This document shows positions 51,025 through 59,210 of a stretch of 64,000 nucleotides of DNA, piece by piece. Below the pieces are notes generated by a model. That model was not told the origin of the DNA. It worked only from the letters and a program-made list of their open reading frames with translations, and did not search any database. The stretch covers positions 62,001 through 126,000 of the forward strand of contig NZ_AULI01000011.1 of the NCBI RefSeq assembly GCF_000425205.1, in the 5' to 3' direction. Numbering within the stretch: position 1 is the first letter of the stretch; every line of letters begins with the position of its first letter. This DNA comes from Pontibacillus halophilus JSM 076056 = DSM 19796 (GTDB taxonomy: Bacteria > Bacillota > Bacilli > Bacillales > BH030062). Both the position numbers and the translations under genes were made by a program.

Positions 51025-52710
51025 TTATTTCAATACAAAGGTCGTTGCTTCAAATGGTTCCAATTCTACCGTGCCTAACTGCGTCTCTTCCGTCCGTTCC
51101 TCTTCACGATTTGTAATGAGTACATCACCAGAACGAGATGCAAACTCCCCAAGTTCTGCTGTTACAGGTTCCTTTGTAAAGTTACAAAGAACAAGGAGTG
51201 TCTCATCGCCATTTGTACGCGTATATGCGAAGATTGACTCACTATCTTCTAACAACAAATCAAACTTTCCATAGACTATCGTTTCGTTTTCCTTACGAAG
51301 TTGGATTAGGCGCTTGTAGTAATGGAATACAGAATCTTCATCCGACAACGCTTCTTCCGCATTAATCGTACGGTAGTTCGGATTCACATCGAGCCATGGC
51401 TGGCCGGTAGTGAAGCCACCGTTCTCTTCAGCCGACCACTGCATCGGTGTTCTTGCATTGTCACGCCCTTTATGGTGAATACGCTCTAGCACTTCTGCCG
51501 GGTCGTCTCCATACTGATTCACACGCTCATTATACATATTCAAGGATTCAAGATCTTCGTACTGATCGATCGACTCAAATGCCACGTTCGTCATCCCAAG
51601 CTCTTCCCCTTGGTAGATGTATGGCGTTCCTTTCATCATGTGAAGGCATGTTCCAAGCATCTTCGCCGATTTCTTGCGATACTCCCCATCATCACCGAAG
51701 CGAGACACCACACGGGGCTGGTCATGGTTATTCCAATACAGACTATTCCATCCTTCTTCTTCAAGCTCGTATTGCCATTTAGATAGGATTTCTTTAAGGT
51801 CTGTTAGATTCCACCCGTTCAAGGACCACTTGCCCATTTCGCCGCCATCAACTCCCATGTGCTCAAAGTGGAACACCATGTTCAGTTCATTGCGCTCGTC
51901 AGCCGTATAGAGCTTGCCCTCGTCAGGCGTAACCCCAGGCATCTCCCCAACCGTCATCACATCGTAATTAGAGAGCACTTGACGATTCATTTCATTTAAG
52001 TACTCATGAATGCGAGGTCCGTTCATAAAGTACGGGCTTCCATCGCCATATTGCTTACCTGGCTGTACTTCTCCATTTGGATAGTCTGGATGCTTCGAGA
52101 TGAAGTTCACTACGTCCATACGGAAGCCATCAATGCCTTTGTCGAGCCACCATTTCATCATATCGTACACTTCACTACGCACCTCATCATTCTCCCAGTT
52201 CAGGTCCGGTTGCTTCTTGGAGAAGATATGAAGGTAGTAGTCGCCCGTTGCTTCATTATATTCCCATGTGGAGCCACTGAACGCTGATTCCCAGTTCGTT
52301 GGCGGCTGGCCGTCTTTGCCATCCTTCCAAATGTAATAGTCACGCTTCGGATTATCCTTAGAAGATTTAGATTCAACAAACCATGAATGCTCATCAGACG
52401 TATGGTTAACCACAAGGTCCATCACGATTCGAATGTTTCGATTATGGGCTTCAGCCAACAGAACATCGAAGTCTTCCATAGAACCAAATTCATTCATAAT
52501 GGAACGATAATCACGAATGTCATACCCGTTGTCATCATTAGGAGAATCATACACAGGGGATAACCAGATGACATCAATGCCAAGCTCAGCTAAGTAATCG
52601 AGCTTCTCAATGATTCCTTGAAGATCACCAATTCCGTCCCCGTTGCTATCATTAAAGCTTCTCGGATAAATCTGATACACGACACTTTCTTTCCACCATT
52701 GTTTTGTCAT
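51025..52710 (-). CDS. malL: GH13 alpha-glucosidase (oligo-1,6-glucosidase type)
   Basis: 561 residues, usual for MalL/oligo-1,6-glucosidase. GH13 regions: DLVVNHTSDEH (I), GFRMDVVNFISK (II, Asp nucleophile), MTVGEMPG (III, Glu acid/base) and WNNHDQPRVVSR (IV, Asp). It hydrolyses short alpha-glucosides, likely isomaltose or maltose-type, in the cytosol; no signal peptide. GGGAGGAAGAACAA precedes the ATG. It is preceded by a perfect LacI-type operator, and transport genes follow. Confidence 0.93.
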   Translation of the reverse strand: MTKQWWKESVVYQIYPRSFNDSNGDGIGDLQGIIEKLDYLAELGIDVIWLSPVYDSPNDDNGYDIRDYRSIMNEFGSMEDFDVLLAEAHNRNIRIVMDLVVNHTSDEHSWFVESKSSKDNPKRDYYIWKDGKDGQPPTNWESAFSGSTWEYNEATGDYYLHIFSKKQPDLNWENDEVRSEVYDMMKWWLDKGIDGFRMDVVNFISKHPDYPNGEVQPGKQYGDGSPYFMNGPRIHEYLNEMNRQVLSNYDVMTVGEMPGVTPDEGKLYTADERNELNMVFHFEHMGVDGGEMGKWSLNGWNLTDLKEILSKWQYELEEEGWNSLYWNNHDQPRVVSRFGDDGEYRKKSAKMLGTCLHMMKGTPYIYQGEELGMTNVAFESIDQYEDLESLNMYNERVNQYGDDPAEVLERIHHKGRDNARTPMQWSAEENGGFTTGQPWLDVNPNYRTINAEEALSDEDSVFHYYKRLIQLRKENETIVYGKFDLLLEDSESIFAYTRTNGDETLLVLCNFTKEPVTAELGEFASRSGDVLITNREEERTEETQLGTVELEPFEATTFVLK

Positions 52711-52731
52711 TTGTTCTTCCTCCCTTATTAC

Positions 52732-52743
52732 GTAAACGTTTAC
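52732..52743 (-). promoter_or_regulatory. LacI-type operator before malL
   Basis: GTAAACGTTTAC, a perfect 12-base palindrome with central CG, typical of LacI/GalR-family sites. It lies 22 bases before the malL ATG. Confidence 0.7.
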
Positions 52744-52760
52744 GCTTTCCGCAAAAAAAT

Positions 52761-53765
52761 TTAGTTACGGCTACTCACCGATTTTCTCTCAATCAACACA
52801 TGAGGCAAGATGCACGACTCAGCACCCTTTCCCCGATTCATCTGTAACACCATCTCAACCGCCTTCTCCCCCATTCGTTGGAATGGCTGAGCGATGGTCG
52901 TTAGTGGTGGCACCGACATCTCTGCAAGCTTTAAATTGTCATACCCGACGACAGAAACGTCGCCCGGAATGGATATACCCATTTCATAGGCTGCTGAAAA
53001 CGCCCCTATTGCAATTTCATCACTCGCGGCAAAGACAGCCGTCATTTCCGGATGGCGCGTTAATAACGTTTTGAACCCCTCTTGTCCTGCTTCATATGTA
53101 AAGGACAACTGTTTCTCAATTTGTGATTCTTGGAATGGAAGGCCCGCTTCCATAATGGCTTGCTTAAACCCTTCCATTCGTGGTATCCCCGCTATAAGGT
53201 CCTTTTCATTCCCTGAGATCATGCCAAGCTGGGTGTGGCCAGCTTGGATTAAATGACGCGTTGCCGTATAGGCTGCGTGACGGTCATCCACTTTCACATA
53301 AGGGAGCGGATATTGAAACGATTGTGTCGAGACAAGAACAACAGGTACTCCCATCCGACTTAGCGCCTTGTAGTAGACGTCTGTTACCTCTTCACTCACG
53401 AAGACCAGTCCATCAACACGCTTCTCGCTCAGCAACTGAATGTATTTCAATGTCTTGTCTTCATCAGCCTCCGTGTTACAGACAATCACACTATGCCCTT
53501 CCTCACTTGCCTGAGCCTCAATTCCATGAAGCACTTCAGCGGAGAGAAGCCCAGATACACTCGGGAACAACACCCCTATTGTTCCGGTCTTTCTGTTGAC
53601 GAGCCCTCTAGCTATGGCATTCGGCTGATAGCCGAGATCCTCAATGGCTTGGAGTACTTTTTGTTTCGTCTTCTCCGAGTAGCCAGGTAGATCGTTTAGA
53701 ACACGGGACACGGTTGCAATGGACACATTCGCTTTATTCGCTACATCTTGGATCGTTGGATTCAA
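52761..53765 (-). CDS. LacI/GalR-family repressor of the alpha-glucoside regulon
   Basis: 334 residues. The N-terminal helix-turn-helix is TIQDVANKANVSIATVSRVLND with hinge GYQPNAIARGLV; the periplasmic-binding-like effector domain follows (TIGVLFPSVSGLLS, SVVGYDNLKLAEMSVPPLTTI). It probably represses itself, malL and the transport genes through three near-identical operators in this window and is released by an imported sugar. Confidence 0.93.
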   Translation of the reverse strand: MNPTIQDVANKANVSIATVSRVLNDLPGYSEKTKQKVLQAIEDLGYQPNAIARGLVNRKTGTIGVLFPSVSGLLSAEVLHGIEAQASEEGHSVIVCNTEADEDKTLKYIQLLSEKRVDGLVFVSEEVTDVYYKALSRMGVPVVLVSTQSFQYPLPYVKVDDRHAAYTATRHLIQAGHTQLGMISGNEKDLIAGIPRMEGFKQAIMEAGLPFQESQIEKQLSFTYEAGQEGFKTLLTRHPEMTAVFAASDEIAIGAFSAAYEMGISIPGDVSVVGYDNLKLAEMSVPPLTTIAQPFQRMGEKAVEMVLQMNRGKGAESCILPHVLIERKSVSSRN

Positions 53766-53791
53766 CCCTTCACCTCACTTCCAGCCTTTAC

Positions 53792-53803
53792 GTAAGCGTT
53801 TAC
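53792..53803 (-). promoter_or_regulatory. LacI-type operator before the repressor gene
   Basis: GTAAGCGTTTAC, located about +9 to +20 from the predicted start point: a roadblock position for autoregulation. Confidence 0.65.
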
Positions 53804-53818
53804 TTTATCTTCTCTTTC

Positions 53819-53847
53819 ACTATAATACGCCCCCTATCACCCGTCAA
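53819..53847 (-). promoter_or_regulatory. Promoter of the LacI-family gene
   Basis: Minus strand TTGACG (53847-53842), 17-base spacer, TATAGT (53824-53819). Confidence 0.72.
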
Positions 53848-53992
53848 GCACAATTCGAAACTTTCAAATAACTATCGAATGAGAGAGAAAGAGATTTTTT
53901 TCTAATAATCGTAGTAAACCTCAACCATTGATGTACTTCGAGTACAGCCCCTTTCCATTTAGTTGAGTAGCACTATTTAACAACTACTATTC

Positions 53993-54024
53993 TTGTAATA
54001 AACCCAGAGCCGTACTAATATAAT
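53993..54024 (+). promoter_or_regulatory. Probable promoter of the HMA2/P-type ATPase cluster
   Basis: TTGTAA (53993-53998) with TAATAT 17 bases on; an overlapping TATAAT lies at 54019-54024. The leader would be about 35-40 bases. No known metal-regulator site was recognised. Confidence 0.45.
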
Positions 54025-54063
54025 GTAAAAGTTTGCAAAAGTTACCGTAAAGGGGACTCATCC

Positions 54064-54393
54064 ATGCTGTCCAAAGTGAAACAAGCTATCTTTCTTAGAC
54101 GAATTGAAAAAATGCTCGCACGCTACCAGATTACGGTGAAGCACTTCATTCCTGGACGCGTTCGGCTTTCCTCACCATATTGGCAAGGCAACTCAAAGAT
54201 TGTCCATATTCTCCTCCCTGTTCTCCAGTGTGAAGAACGAATCTATTCTGTTCGTCATACGCCTGAGACAGGGACGATTCTCGTAGAATTTGATTCCTCT
54301 AAAGACGTCACGGAAGAGCAAATTGAAACGTGGTTCAACAAGGTTCAGAAAGTACACAACGACGTCATCTCTAAAGAAGTGTTGCTGCCATGA
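54064..54393 (+). CDS. HMA2-like domain protein (HxxPGRxRL), first of cluster
   Basis: 109 residues built around one ferredoxin-like HMA-type domain: KHFIPGRVRLSSPYW, then IYSVRHTPETGTILVEFD. The metal-binding CxxC loop of ordinary HMA domains is replaced by HFIPGRVRL. There is no membrane helix. It may bind a metal through His or act as a regulatory or partner domain for the ATPase two genes on. The stop overlaps the next start (ATGA), so the two are coupled. Confidence 0.72.
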   Translation: MLSKVKQAIFLRRIEKMLARYQITVKHFIPGRVRLSSPYWQGNSKIVHILLPVLQCEERIYSVRHTPETGTILVEFDSSKDVTEEQIETWFNKVQKVHNDVISKEVLLP

Positions 54394-54923
54394 TTCAGAC
54401 TCTAATTGGCCTTGGAGCGTCATTCGCAATTCCAAGTTTAATGAAGCGGCTGAAAGACCAGAAAGTGCAAGTCTTACATGCAATGCCAGGCCGTGTTCGA
54501 CTCCAGAGTGACCATTGGAAGGACGATCACATTGCCGTCGCCTTGGAGGAACAGTTCTCAACGATTTCTATTGTAAAGAACGTTCGTGCATCAGGGACAA
54601 CTGGCAGCTTGTTAATTGAATTCACCACTCCCCACCTTACATCACAACAATTCGATGAAGTTGTTCAACTTGCTGTCGATACGTCAACAAGAGCCTATCG
54701 CCATGTTGATGCCTCTCTAACGAAATCAATGCGCCATGGCGTGGATTCACTAGACCAACTCATTAAGAAACAAACAGGTGCGAAGACAGATTTAGATTCT
54801 CTCATTGTACTTGGGCTACTAGTTAAAGGAACGACAGGATTTGCTACGAACCCAGCTTTCGCAAGTAGCTTGCTGTACTGGGCCTACACGATTCTTAAAC
54901 GAGAGGATGGTGGTTCTTCGTGA
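54390..54923 (+). CDS. HMA2-like domain protein with membrane-associated C-terminus
   Basis: 177 residues. HAMPGRVRLQSDHW opens an HMA2-like domain (about 28-100, ending SLLIEFTTPHL). The C-terminal part contains a short hydrophobic stretch (LDSLIVLGLLVKGTTGF, NPAFASSLLYWAYTIL) resembling the first membrane hairpin region of the ATPase. It overlaps both neighbours by 4 bases. Probably a subunit or assembly partner of the ATPase (inference from coupling and shared domain). Confidence 0.72.
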   Translation: MIQTLIGLGASFAIPSLMKRLKDQKVQVLHAMPGRVRLQSDHWKDDHIAVALEEQFSTISIVKNVRASGTTGSLLIEFTTPHLTSQQFDEVVQLAVDTSTRAYRHVDASLTKSMRHGVDSLDQLIKKQTGAKTDLDSLIVLGLLVKGTTGFATNPAFASSLLYWAYTILKREDGGSS

Positions 54924-57037
54924 GGACGCATCACGTTATTCATGCACTCCCTGGTCGTACGCGACTAAAGTTGAATACCGATGTGACACCCGAATTAATC
55001 GAAGCCATCTATCGTGGAATTCCTGGCGTCTATTCTGCTTCTTATACGACCGAAACAAGATCGCTTCTCGTTCATCACGACCCTCTCCTCCATCCGAACC
55101 ATCTCACAAAAGTCCTACCTACTAAAGGATTGAATTCGCGGACACACAAGGAAGAATTACTGTTAACGCTTGGCGCCTTCGCCATCGATCTCCTATTCCC
55201 ATCCAAGAGCTTTGTCGGCTTGAAGGCACTGATTCGTCCAGGTGCACTAGCCAGTTTATACGCATCAACTCCAATCCTCTCTAATGGGACGAAAGGATTG
55301 ATTGAAGCTCGTAAACCAAACGCGGACACACTCAGCACCACCGCAATCTTGGCTTCCTTACTAAAGGGAAGTCCACAGTCTGCCCTGGTCATCCTCTTCA
55401 TGTCAACATTAAGTGAAATGATTACCGACCATACAGCACAGCGAACGAGTCGCTATGTTCGTGACATGATGAATCTAGACGTCCCATATGTATGGAAGGT
55501 AAATGAACGCGGAAATGAGGAGAAGGTATCGATTCACGACGTGAAATGCGGGGATCAGATTGCCGTCTTTGAAGGGGAGAAAATCTCAGCCGACGGAGTT
55601 GTAGAAACCGGCTATGCATCAATTGATGAATCCTCTATTACAGGCGAGTACGTACCAAAGGATGTCACGATTGGAGAGCCTGTCTATGCAGGTACCATTC
55701 TTAAATCCGGCAACATTCGCCTGACAGTCGACAAGGTTGGAGCGGATACCGCCGTCTCCCAAATCGTTCAGTTGATTGAAGATGCACAGACGAAGAAGGC
55801 TCCGATTCAGACTCACGCCGATCAACTTTCTGAGCGGCTTGTTCCTGTATCATTTGGTCTCGCTGCTATGATTTATTTAGTAACCGGCAGTTGGGAACGA
55901 GTGTTGAACATGCTCGTCATCGATTTCGTCTGTGGCATTAAGCTCTCCACTGCGACCGCCATCTCTGCCTCCATCGGCAAGGCTGCCCGTCAAGGCGCCT
56001 TAATAAAGGGTGGCGAATTCGTCGAGAAGCTAGCCAGCATTGATACGACAATCTTAGATAAGACGGGGACGATTACAAGAGGCAAGCCGGTTGTAAAGAA
56101 GGTCATTCCTTATAACGGTTACTCAGAACGAGAACTCCTCCGCTATGTAGCCTCAGCAGAAGAGCATTCTTCACATCCGATTGCGGAAGCCATGGTCAAT
56201 CTAGCTCGTGAATGGAAGCTAGACATCCCAGAACACGACCACGACCAGCTACAACAAATCGTTGGACATGGAGTGAAAGCCACCGTGTCAGAGAAGACTG
56301 TGCTGGTCGGGAACAAGAAACTGTTGCTCCGAGAGAAGGTCGAGGCAAACGGATTAAAGTTTGTGGATAAATTATCCAAAAGCGGGAATACGGTCTATGT
56401 AGCCCTTGATGGACAAGTAGCTGGAGTGATTGTAATTGACGACGCGATTCGCACCGGTATGAAGCGAACGGTCAATCAACTTCGAAGACAAGGTGTGGAT
56501 GAAGTTGTGATGGTTACGGGTGACCGTGAGCATATCGCCAAGGACGTGCATCACGAACTTCAACTTGATGCTTACTATGCAGAAGTCCTTCCCCACGAAA
56601 AAGCCGACTACGTTCGACGGTATAAGAAAGGTGGTCATTCCGTAATGATGGTCGGCGATGGCATCAATGACGCACCTGCACTCGCCTATGCAGATGTCGG
56701 CGTCACCTTAGGTGGGAAACGAACGGATATTGCGGTTGAAGCAAGCGACGTGGTCCTTACCTCCGACAACCCTATCCTGTTATCCGATGTCATTCATTTA
56801 TCAAAGCGAACCATGCAAACCATTCATCAGAACTTTACGATTACGATTGCCATCAACAGCGCAGCCATCCTGCTTGGAGCGTTTGGAACGATTGCTCCGA
56901 TTGTCGGGGCAGCCATTCATAATGCCGCTACGATTGGCGTAGTGTTAAACAGTACGAAATTATTGTTGAAAGAGGAGCGAGGACAATGGGAGGAACCTTT
57001 GCCATCATCCACGACATACCTGGTCGACTCCGCTTAA
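54920..57037 (+). CDS. P1B-type heavy-metal ATPase with HMA2-like N-terminus and atypical membrane motif
   Basis: 705 residues. The N-terminus has HALPGRTRLKL instead of CxxC. The core P-type motifs are present: TGE (about 241-243), DKTGT (phospho-Asp about 380), SSHPIAEA (His of P1B class, about 419), GDGINDAP (about 580). The metal-site helix reads IDFVCGIKLSTATA: the usual CPC/SPC/TPC is Cys338-Gly, with a Lys two residues later. The last helices carry HNAATIGVVLNSTKLL. Together these point to a P1B pump outside the Cu and Zn/Cd classes; Mn2+ or Fe2+ are possible substrates but this is not shown. GTG start overlapping the previous stop. Confidence 0.85.
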   Translation: MRTHHVIHALPGRTRLKLNTDVTPELIEAIYRGIPGVYSASYTTETRSLLVHHDPLLHPNHLTKVLPTKGLNSRTHKEELLLTLGAFAIDLLFPSKSFVGLKALIRPGALASLYASTPILSNGTKGLIEARKPNADTLSTTAILASLLKGSPQSALVILFMSTLSEMITDHTAQRTSRYVRDMMNLDVPYVWKVNERGNEEKVSIHDVKCGDQIAVFEGEKISADGVVETGYASIDESSITGEYVPKDVTIGEPVYAGTILKSGNIRLTVDKVGADTAVSQIVQLIEDAQTKKAPIQTHADQLSERLVPVSFGLAAMIYLVTGSWERVLNMLVIDFVCGIKLSTATAISASIGKAARQGALIKGGEFVEKLASIDTTILDKTGTITRGKPVVKKVIPYNGYSERELLRYVASAEEHSSHPIAEAMVNLAREWKLDIPEHDHDQLQQIVGHGVKATVSEKTVLVGNKKLLLREKVEANGLKFVDKLSKSGNTVYVALDGQVAGVIVIDDAIRTGMKRTVNQLRRQGVDEVVMVTGDREHIAKDVHHELQLDAYYAEVLPHEKADYVRRYKKGGHSVMMVGDGINDAPALAYADVGVTLGGKRTDIAVEASDVVLTSDNPILLSDVIHLSKRTMQTIHQNFTITIAINSAAILLGAFGTIAPIVGAAIHNAATIGVVLNSTKLLLKEERGQWEEPLPSSTTYLVDSA

Positions 57038-57558
57038 ACGTACCAGCCTTGTATGACAAGCAAGAATATGATCAAATTGGAGATTTATTCTCCTCAATTA
57101 AAGGCATTGTAAGCGTTCGAATCGAACCTATTATTCAATCGATGATTATTTATTACAACGAAGAAGTCATCCACAAGAGATCCATTCTACGCTTTGTGAG
57201 CTTGTTCTTTAAGCAGACGAAGTTTGACCCGCTTGATAATATCATGGTCAACATTAATCCAAGCCAGCGCAAGGACTTGCTTCGCTCACTTGTAACGGGC
57301 TTTCTTCTTCTCCTCGCCTACTTGAACAAGTCATCAGGCAAGGTACCTGGAATGCTTGATTATGCCGTCGTCATCTCAACGGCGTATACGGTATTGTCAC
57401 ACGGAGAGAACAAGCTACGACATCCTGATGTTATTACAGGGATTGTCAGCATGCTGTCACTCGGAACAGGCAATATTCTTCATGTTGCCATGGTCACTTG
57501 GGCTGTGAACGTTATTGAATTGTTTAACGATGCAAATAAGAGCAAATTGCTTTTATAA
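56986..57558 (+). CDS. HMA2-like domain membrane protein, fourth of cluster
   Basis: 190 residues. IIHDIPGRLRLNVPAL begins an HMA2-like domain (about 5-75, SMIIYYNEEVI). Two or three hydrophobic segments follow (SLVTGFLLLLAYLN, LDYAVVISTAYTVLS, ILHVAMVTWAVNVIELF). It overlaps the 3' end of the ATPase gene by 52 bases in another frame, an unusually deep overlap. The ATG follows GAGCGAGGACA. Probably a membrane partner of the pump. Confidence 0.72.
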   Translation: MGGTFAIIHDIPGRLRLNVPALYDKQEYDQIGDLFSSIKGIVSVRIEPIIQSMIIYYNEEVIHKRSILRFVSLFFKQTKFDPLDNIMVNINPSQRKDLLRSLVTGFLLLLAYLNKSSGKVPGMLDYAVVISTAYTVLSHGENKLRHPDVITGIVSMLSLGTGNILHVAMVTWAVNVIELFNDANKSKLLL

Positions 57559-57591
57559 CATATATCTTAAAATTCTAGGAGGAATGAAGTT

Positions 57592-57837
57592 ATGGTTATG
57601 AATAAAGATTTTCTAATGGGGTTTGTATCAGGAACAGTTGTAGGAGCAGTTGGTTATCGCTTATATGAGCAGAATCAAGGCCAACTGTCCCAACTGATTC
57701 AGAACCCAGGACTAGGAAACCAAGCACAGAGCTCTCTTCAATCTGTACCGAATCAGAATCTCACGGTAGAAGACCTCGTCGCTCAGAAGGAACGCTTGGA
57801 AGATTTGATTGCAGAACAAAAAGTAAACAACCAATAA
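57592..57837 (+). CDS. Small YtxH/DUF5132-like membrane protein
   Basis: 81 residues: one N-terminal helix FLMGFVSGTVVGAVGYRLYE with Gly-zipper character, then a Gln/Asn-rich linker and a coiled-coil-like end (VAQKERLEDLIAEQK). AGGAGGAATGAAGTT precedes the ATG. Small proteins of this form often accompany HMA2 ATPase genes (recollection, not searched). Confidence 0.6.
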   Translation: MVMNKDFLMGFVSGTVVGAVGYRLYEQNQGQLSQLIQNPGLGNQAQSSLQSVPNQNLTVEDLVAQKERLEDLIAEQKVNNQ

Positions 57838-57848
57838 GAGGTGACACG

Positions 57849-58058
57849 TTGAGCAAGAACACCATTTATATCGGTTACTACAAAGGCAAGACTGAAGTTG
57901 AAGCAGTAGGTTTATGGCATCAAGGGGCTTGGGACGTCTTTCTAGCTGAGAACGACGTCCCAAACCGAGATCAGCATTTATTTAAAGCTACTTCGTTAGA
58001 TGAAGCGTACGACCATTTCTATGATTGGGTCGACGCTCATCTCCCGAAAGCACAGTGA
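57849..58058 (+). CDS. Small soluble protein, last gene of the HMA2 cluster
   Basis: 69 residues beginning MSKNTIYIGYYKGKTEVEAVG; aromatic-rich (LWHQGAWDVF, YDHFYDWVDAHL). No family was recognised. TTG start with GAGGTGACACG before it, 11 bases after the previous gene. A terminator follows, closing the six-gene unit. Confidence 0.6.
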   Translation: MSKNTIYIGYYKGKTEVEAVGLWHQGAWDVFLAENDVPNRDQHLFKATSLDEAYDHFYDWVDAHLPKAQ

Positions 58059-58088
58059 AAATCGCCAGAGAGATTTGGCGATTTTCTC
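58058..58088. terminator. Bidirectional terminator after the HMA2 cluster
   Basis: AAATCGCCA and TGGCGATTT form a perfect stem with A and T flanks on both sides, closing two convergent units. Confidence 0.88.
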
Positions 58089-58913
58089 TTATTCATGCAA
58101 CCAATCATAATAAGGGTTATCCCGGTCATTATGAACCTGATGGCGCACTAACCTTCTAAATTCCTCTCTTACCGCCCCGTAAAAATACGGCATGAATCCA
58201 CTCTTCACCTTCCCAATCATCCACACATACAGGCACGGCTTCAACACTTCAATAATGGAGTCTTCATAATCGTAAAGGTCCCCATACAGACGAACTTCTG
58301 CATAGGCTGTGACCACCCGCTTCCACGCTTCCTCAATCTCACATAGCGTCAAGTAGGGTTGAGCGACCTTCGCAAATGAACGAGGTATGTGGGAAGGCAA
58401 ATAGGTAAGATTGAACGCATTCGCTTCCCTTACGATATTCTCTTTATTAGGGTTTGTTTCTTTGTGTATTCTTTCTGTTTCCACGGTGCGTAGCACTCTT
58501 GAAGCCTGTTGTCTCAACGGTTCCCCCCTTGTCCATACCGTGTCTTTAACGGTGTCAGGTAGGGTGTCATCCTTCTCCACATGGTTTCGATAAGGTTGAA
58601 TGACGAGCAGATTCACACCCCTCTTCCCATTCGCCCGGACCGTCTCTACCCGTGTAAGTAAACCAAGCTCCACGAAACGTCGAATGGAGCGTACGACCGT
58701 ACTCCGACTTTTCTTCGTTCCCTTCATAATTGTCTCTACCTTCGCATACGATACACCCGGGAATTTAACAGAATGACGCCATATAAACCTTAAGACCTCG
58801 TAATTCCCTTCCGATAATTCGTACTTCCACCTTTGCACGAACCCTCTCACTCGTTCATCCATCTCTTTTTTCGTACGAAACGTCTGATACTCTCTTAACT
58901 CGGAGCGATACAT
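58089..58913 (-). CDS. Winged-helix, replication-initiator-like protein
   Basis: About 274 residues. The N-terminal half carries a winged helix (NYEVLRFIWRHSVKFPGVSYAKVETIM, SRSTVVRSIRRFVELGLLTRVETVR), like plasmid replication or helix-turn-helix proteins of Bacillaceae. The C-terminal half is helical and aromatic (VKSGFMPYFYGAVREEFRRL). On a chromosome this could be a plasmid remnant or a regulator. ATG at 58913 after AGAGGTGG. No iterons or origin were seen next to it. Confidence 0.65.
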   Translation of the reverse strand: MYRSELREYQTFRTKKEMDERVRGFVQRWKYELSEGNYEVLRFIWRHSVKFPGVSYAKVETIMKGTKKSRSTVVRSIRRFVELGLLTRVETVRANGKRGVNLLVIQPYRNHVEKDDTLPDTVKDTVWTRGEPLRQQASRVLRTVETERIHKETNPNKENIVREANAFNLTYLPSHIPRSFAKVAQPYLTLCEIEEAWKRVVTAYAEVRLYGDLYDYEDSIIEVLKPCLYVWMIGKVKSGFMPYFYGAVREEFRRLVRHQVHNDRDNPYYDWLHE

Positions 58914-59140
58914 CCCTACCACCTCTTCCGTTTATGACTATAATCGTCATAAGAAGAGAGTTTGGGGGCTTAAGTGCTACATCTCGCCCAAGTTACACGC
59001 GTGCTGAAGCCGCTCGGTACTGTCCTAGGAACACCGGAGTATGAGGAAATCAAACACAACATTGCAATCGTGAAATTCCCAGAGCACCTTCCCCATGCAT
59101 GTAGCCTATTTGCATAAACCGACTTATTTCTAGTTGTAAA

Positions 59141-59155
59141 GCGTAATTATTACTA
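59141..59155 (+). promoter_or_regulatory. Zur box 1 upstream of zinT
   Basis: GCGTAATTATTACTA against the Zur consensus TCGTAATNATTACGA (three mismatches, all in the outer bases; the core CGTAATnATTAC is intact). Confidence 0.6.
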
Positions 59156-59184
59156 TTTACAAATCGTAATCATTACTATAGAAT
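59156..59184 (+). promoter_or_regulatory. zinT promoter
   Basis: TTTACA (59156-59161), 17-base spacer, TAGAAT (59179-59184). Zur box 2 fills the spacer. Confidence 0.65.
59164..59178 (+). promoter_or_regulatory. Zur box 2 inside the zinT promoter
   Basis: TCGTAATCATTACTA matches TCGTAATNATTACGA except at one base, centred between -35 and -10: a repressor position. Confidence 0.78.
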
Positions 59185-59210
59185 AGTCCTGGTATAAAGG
59201 AGGAGAAACA

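Noticed and set aside
58089-58913. Plasmid origin or integrated plasmid around the replication-like protein
   Set aside because: No iterons, partition genes or mobile-element ends were seen; one winged-helix gene is not enough.
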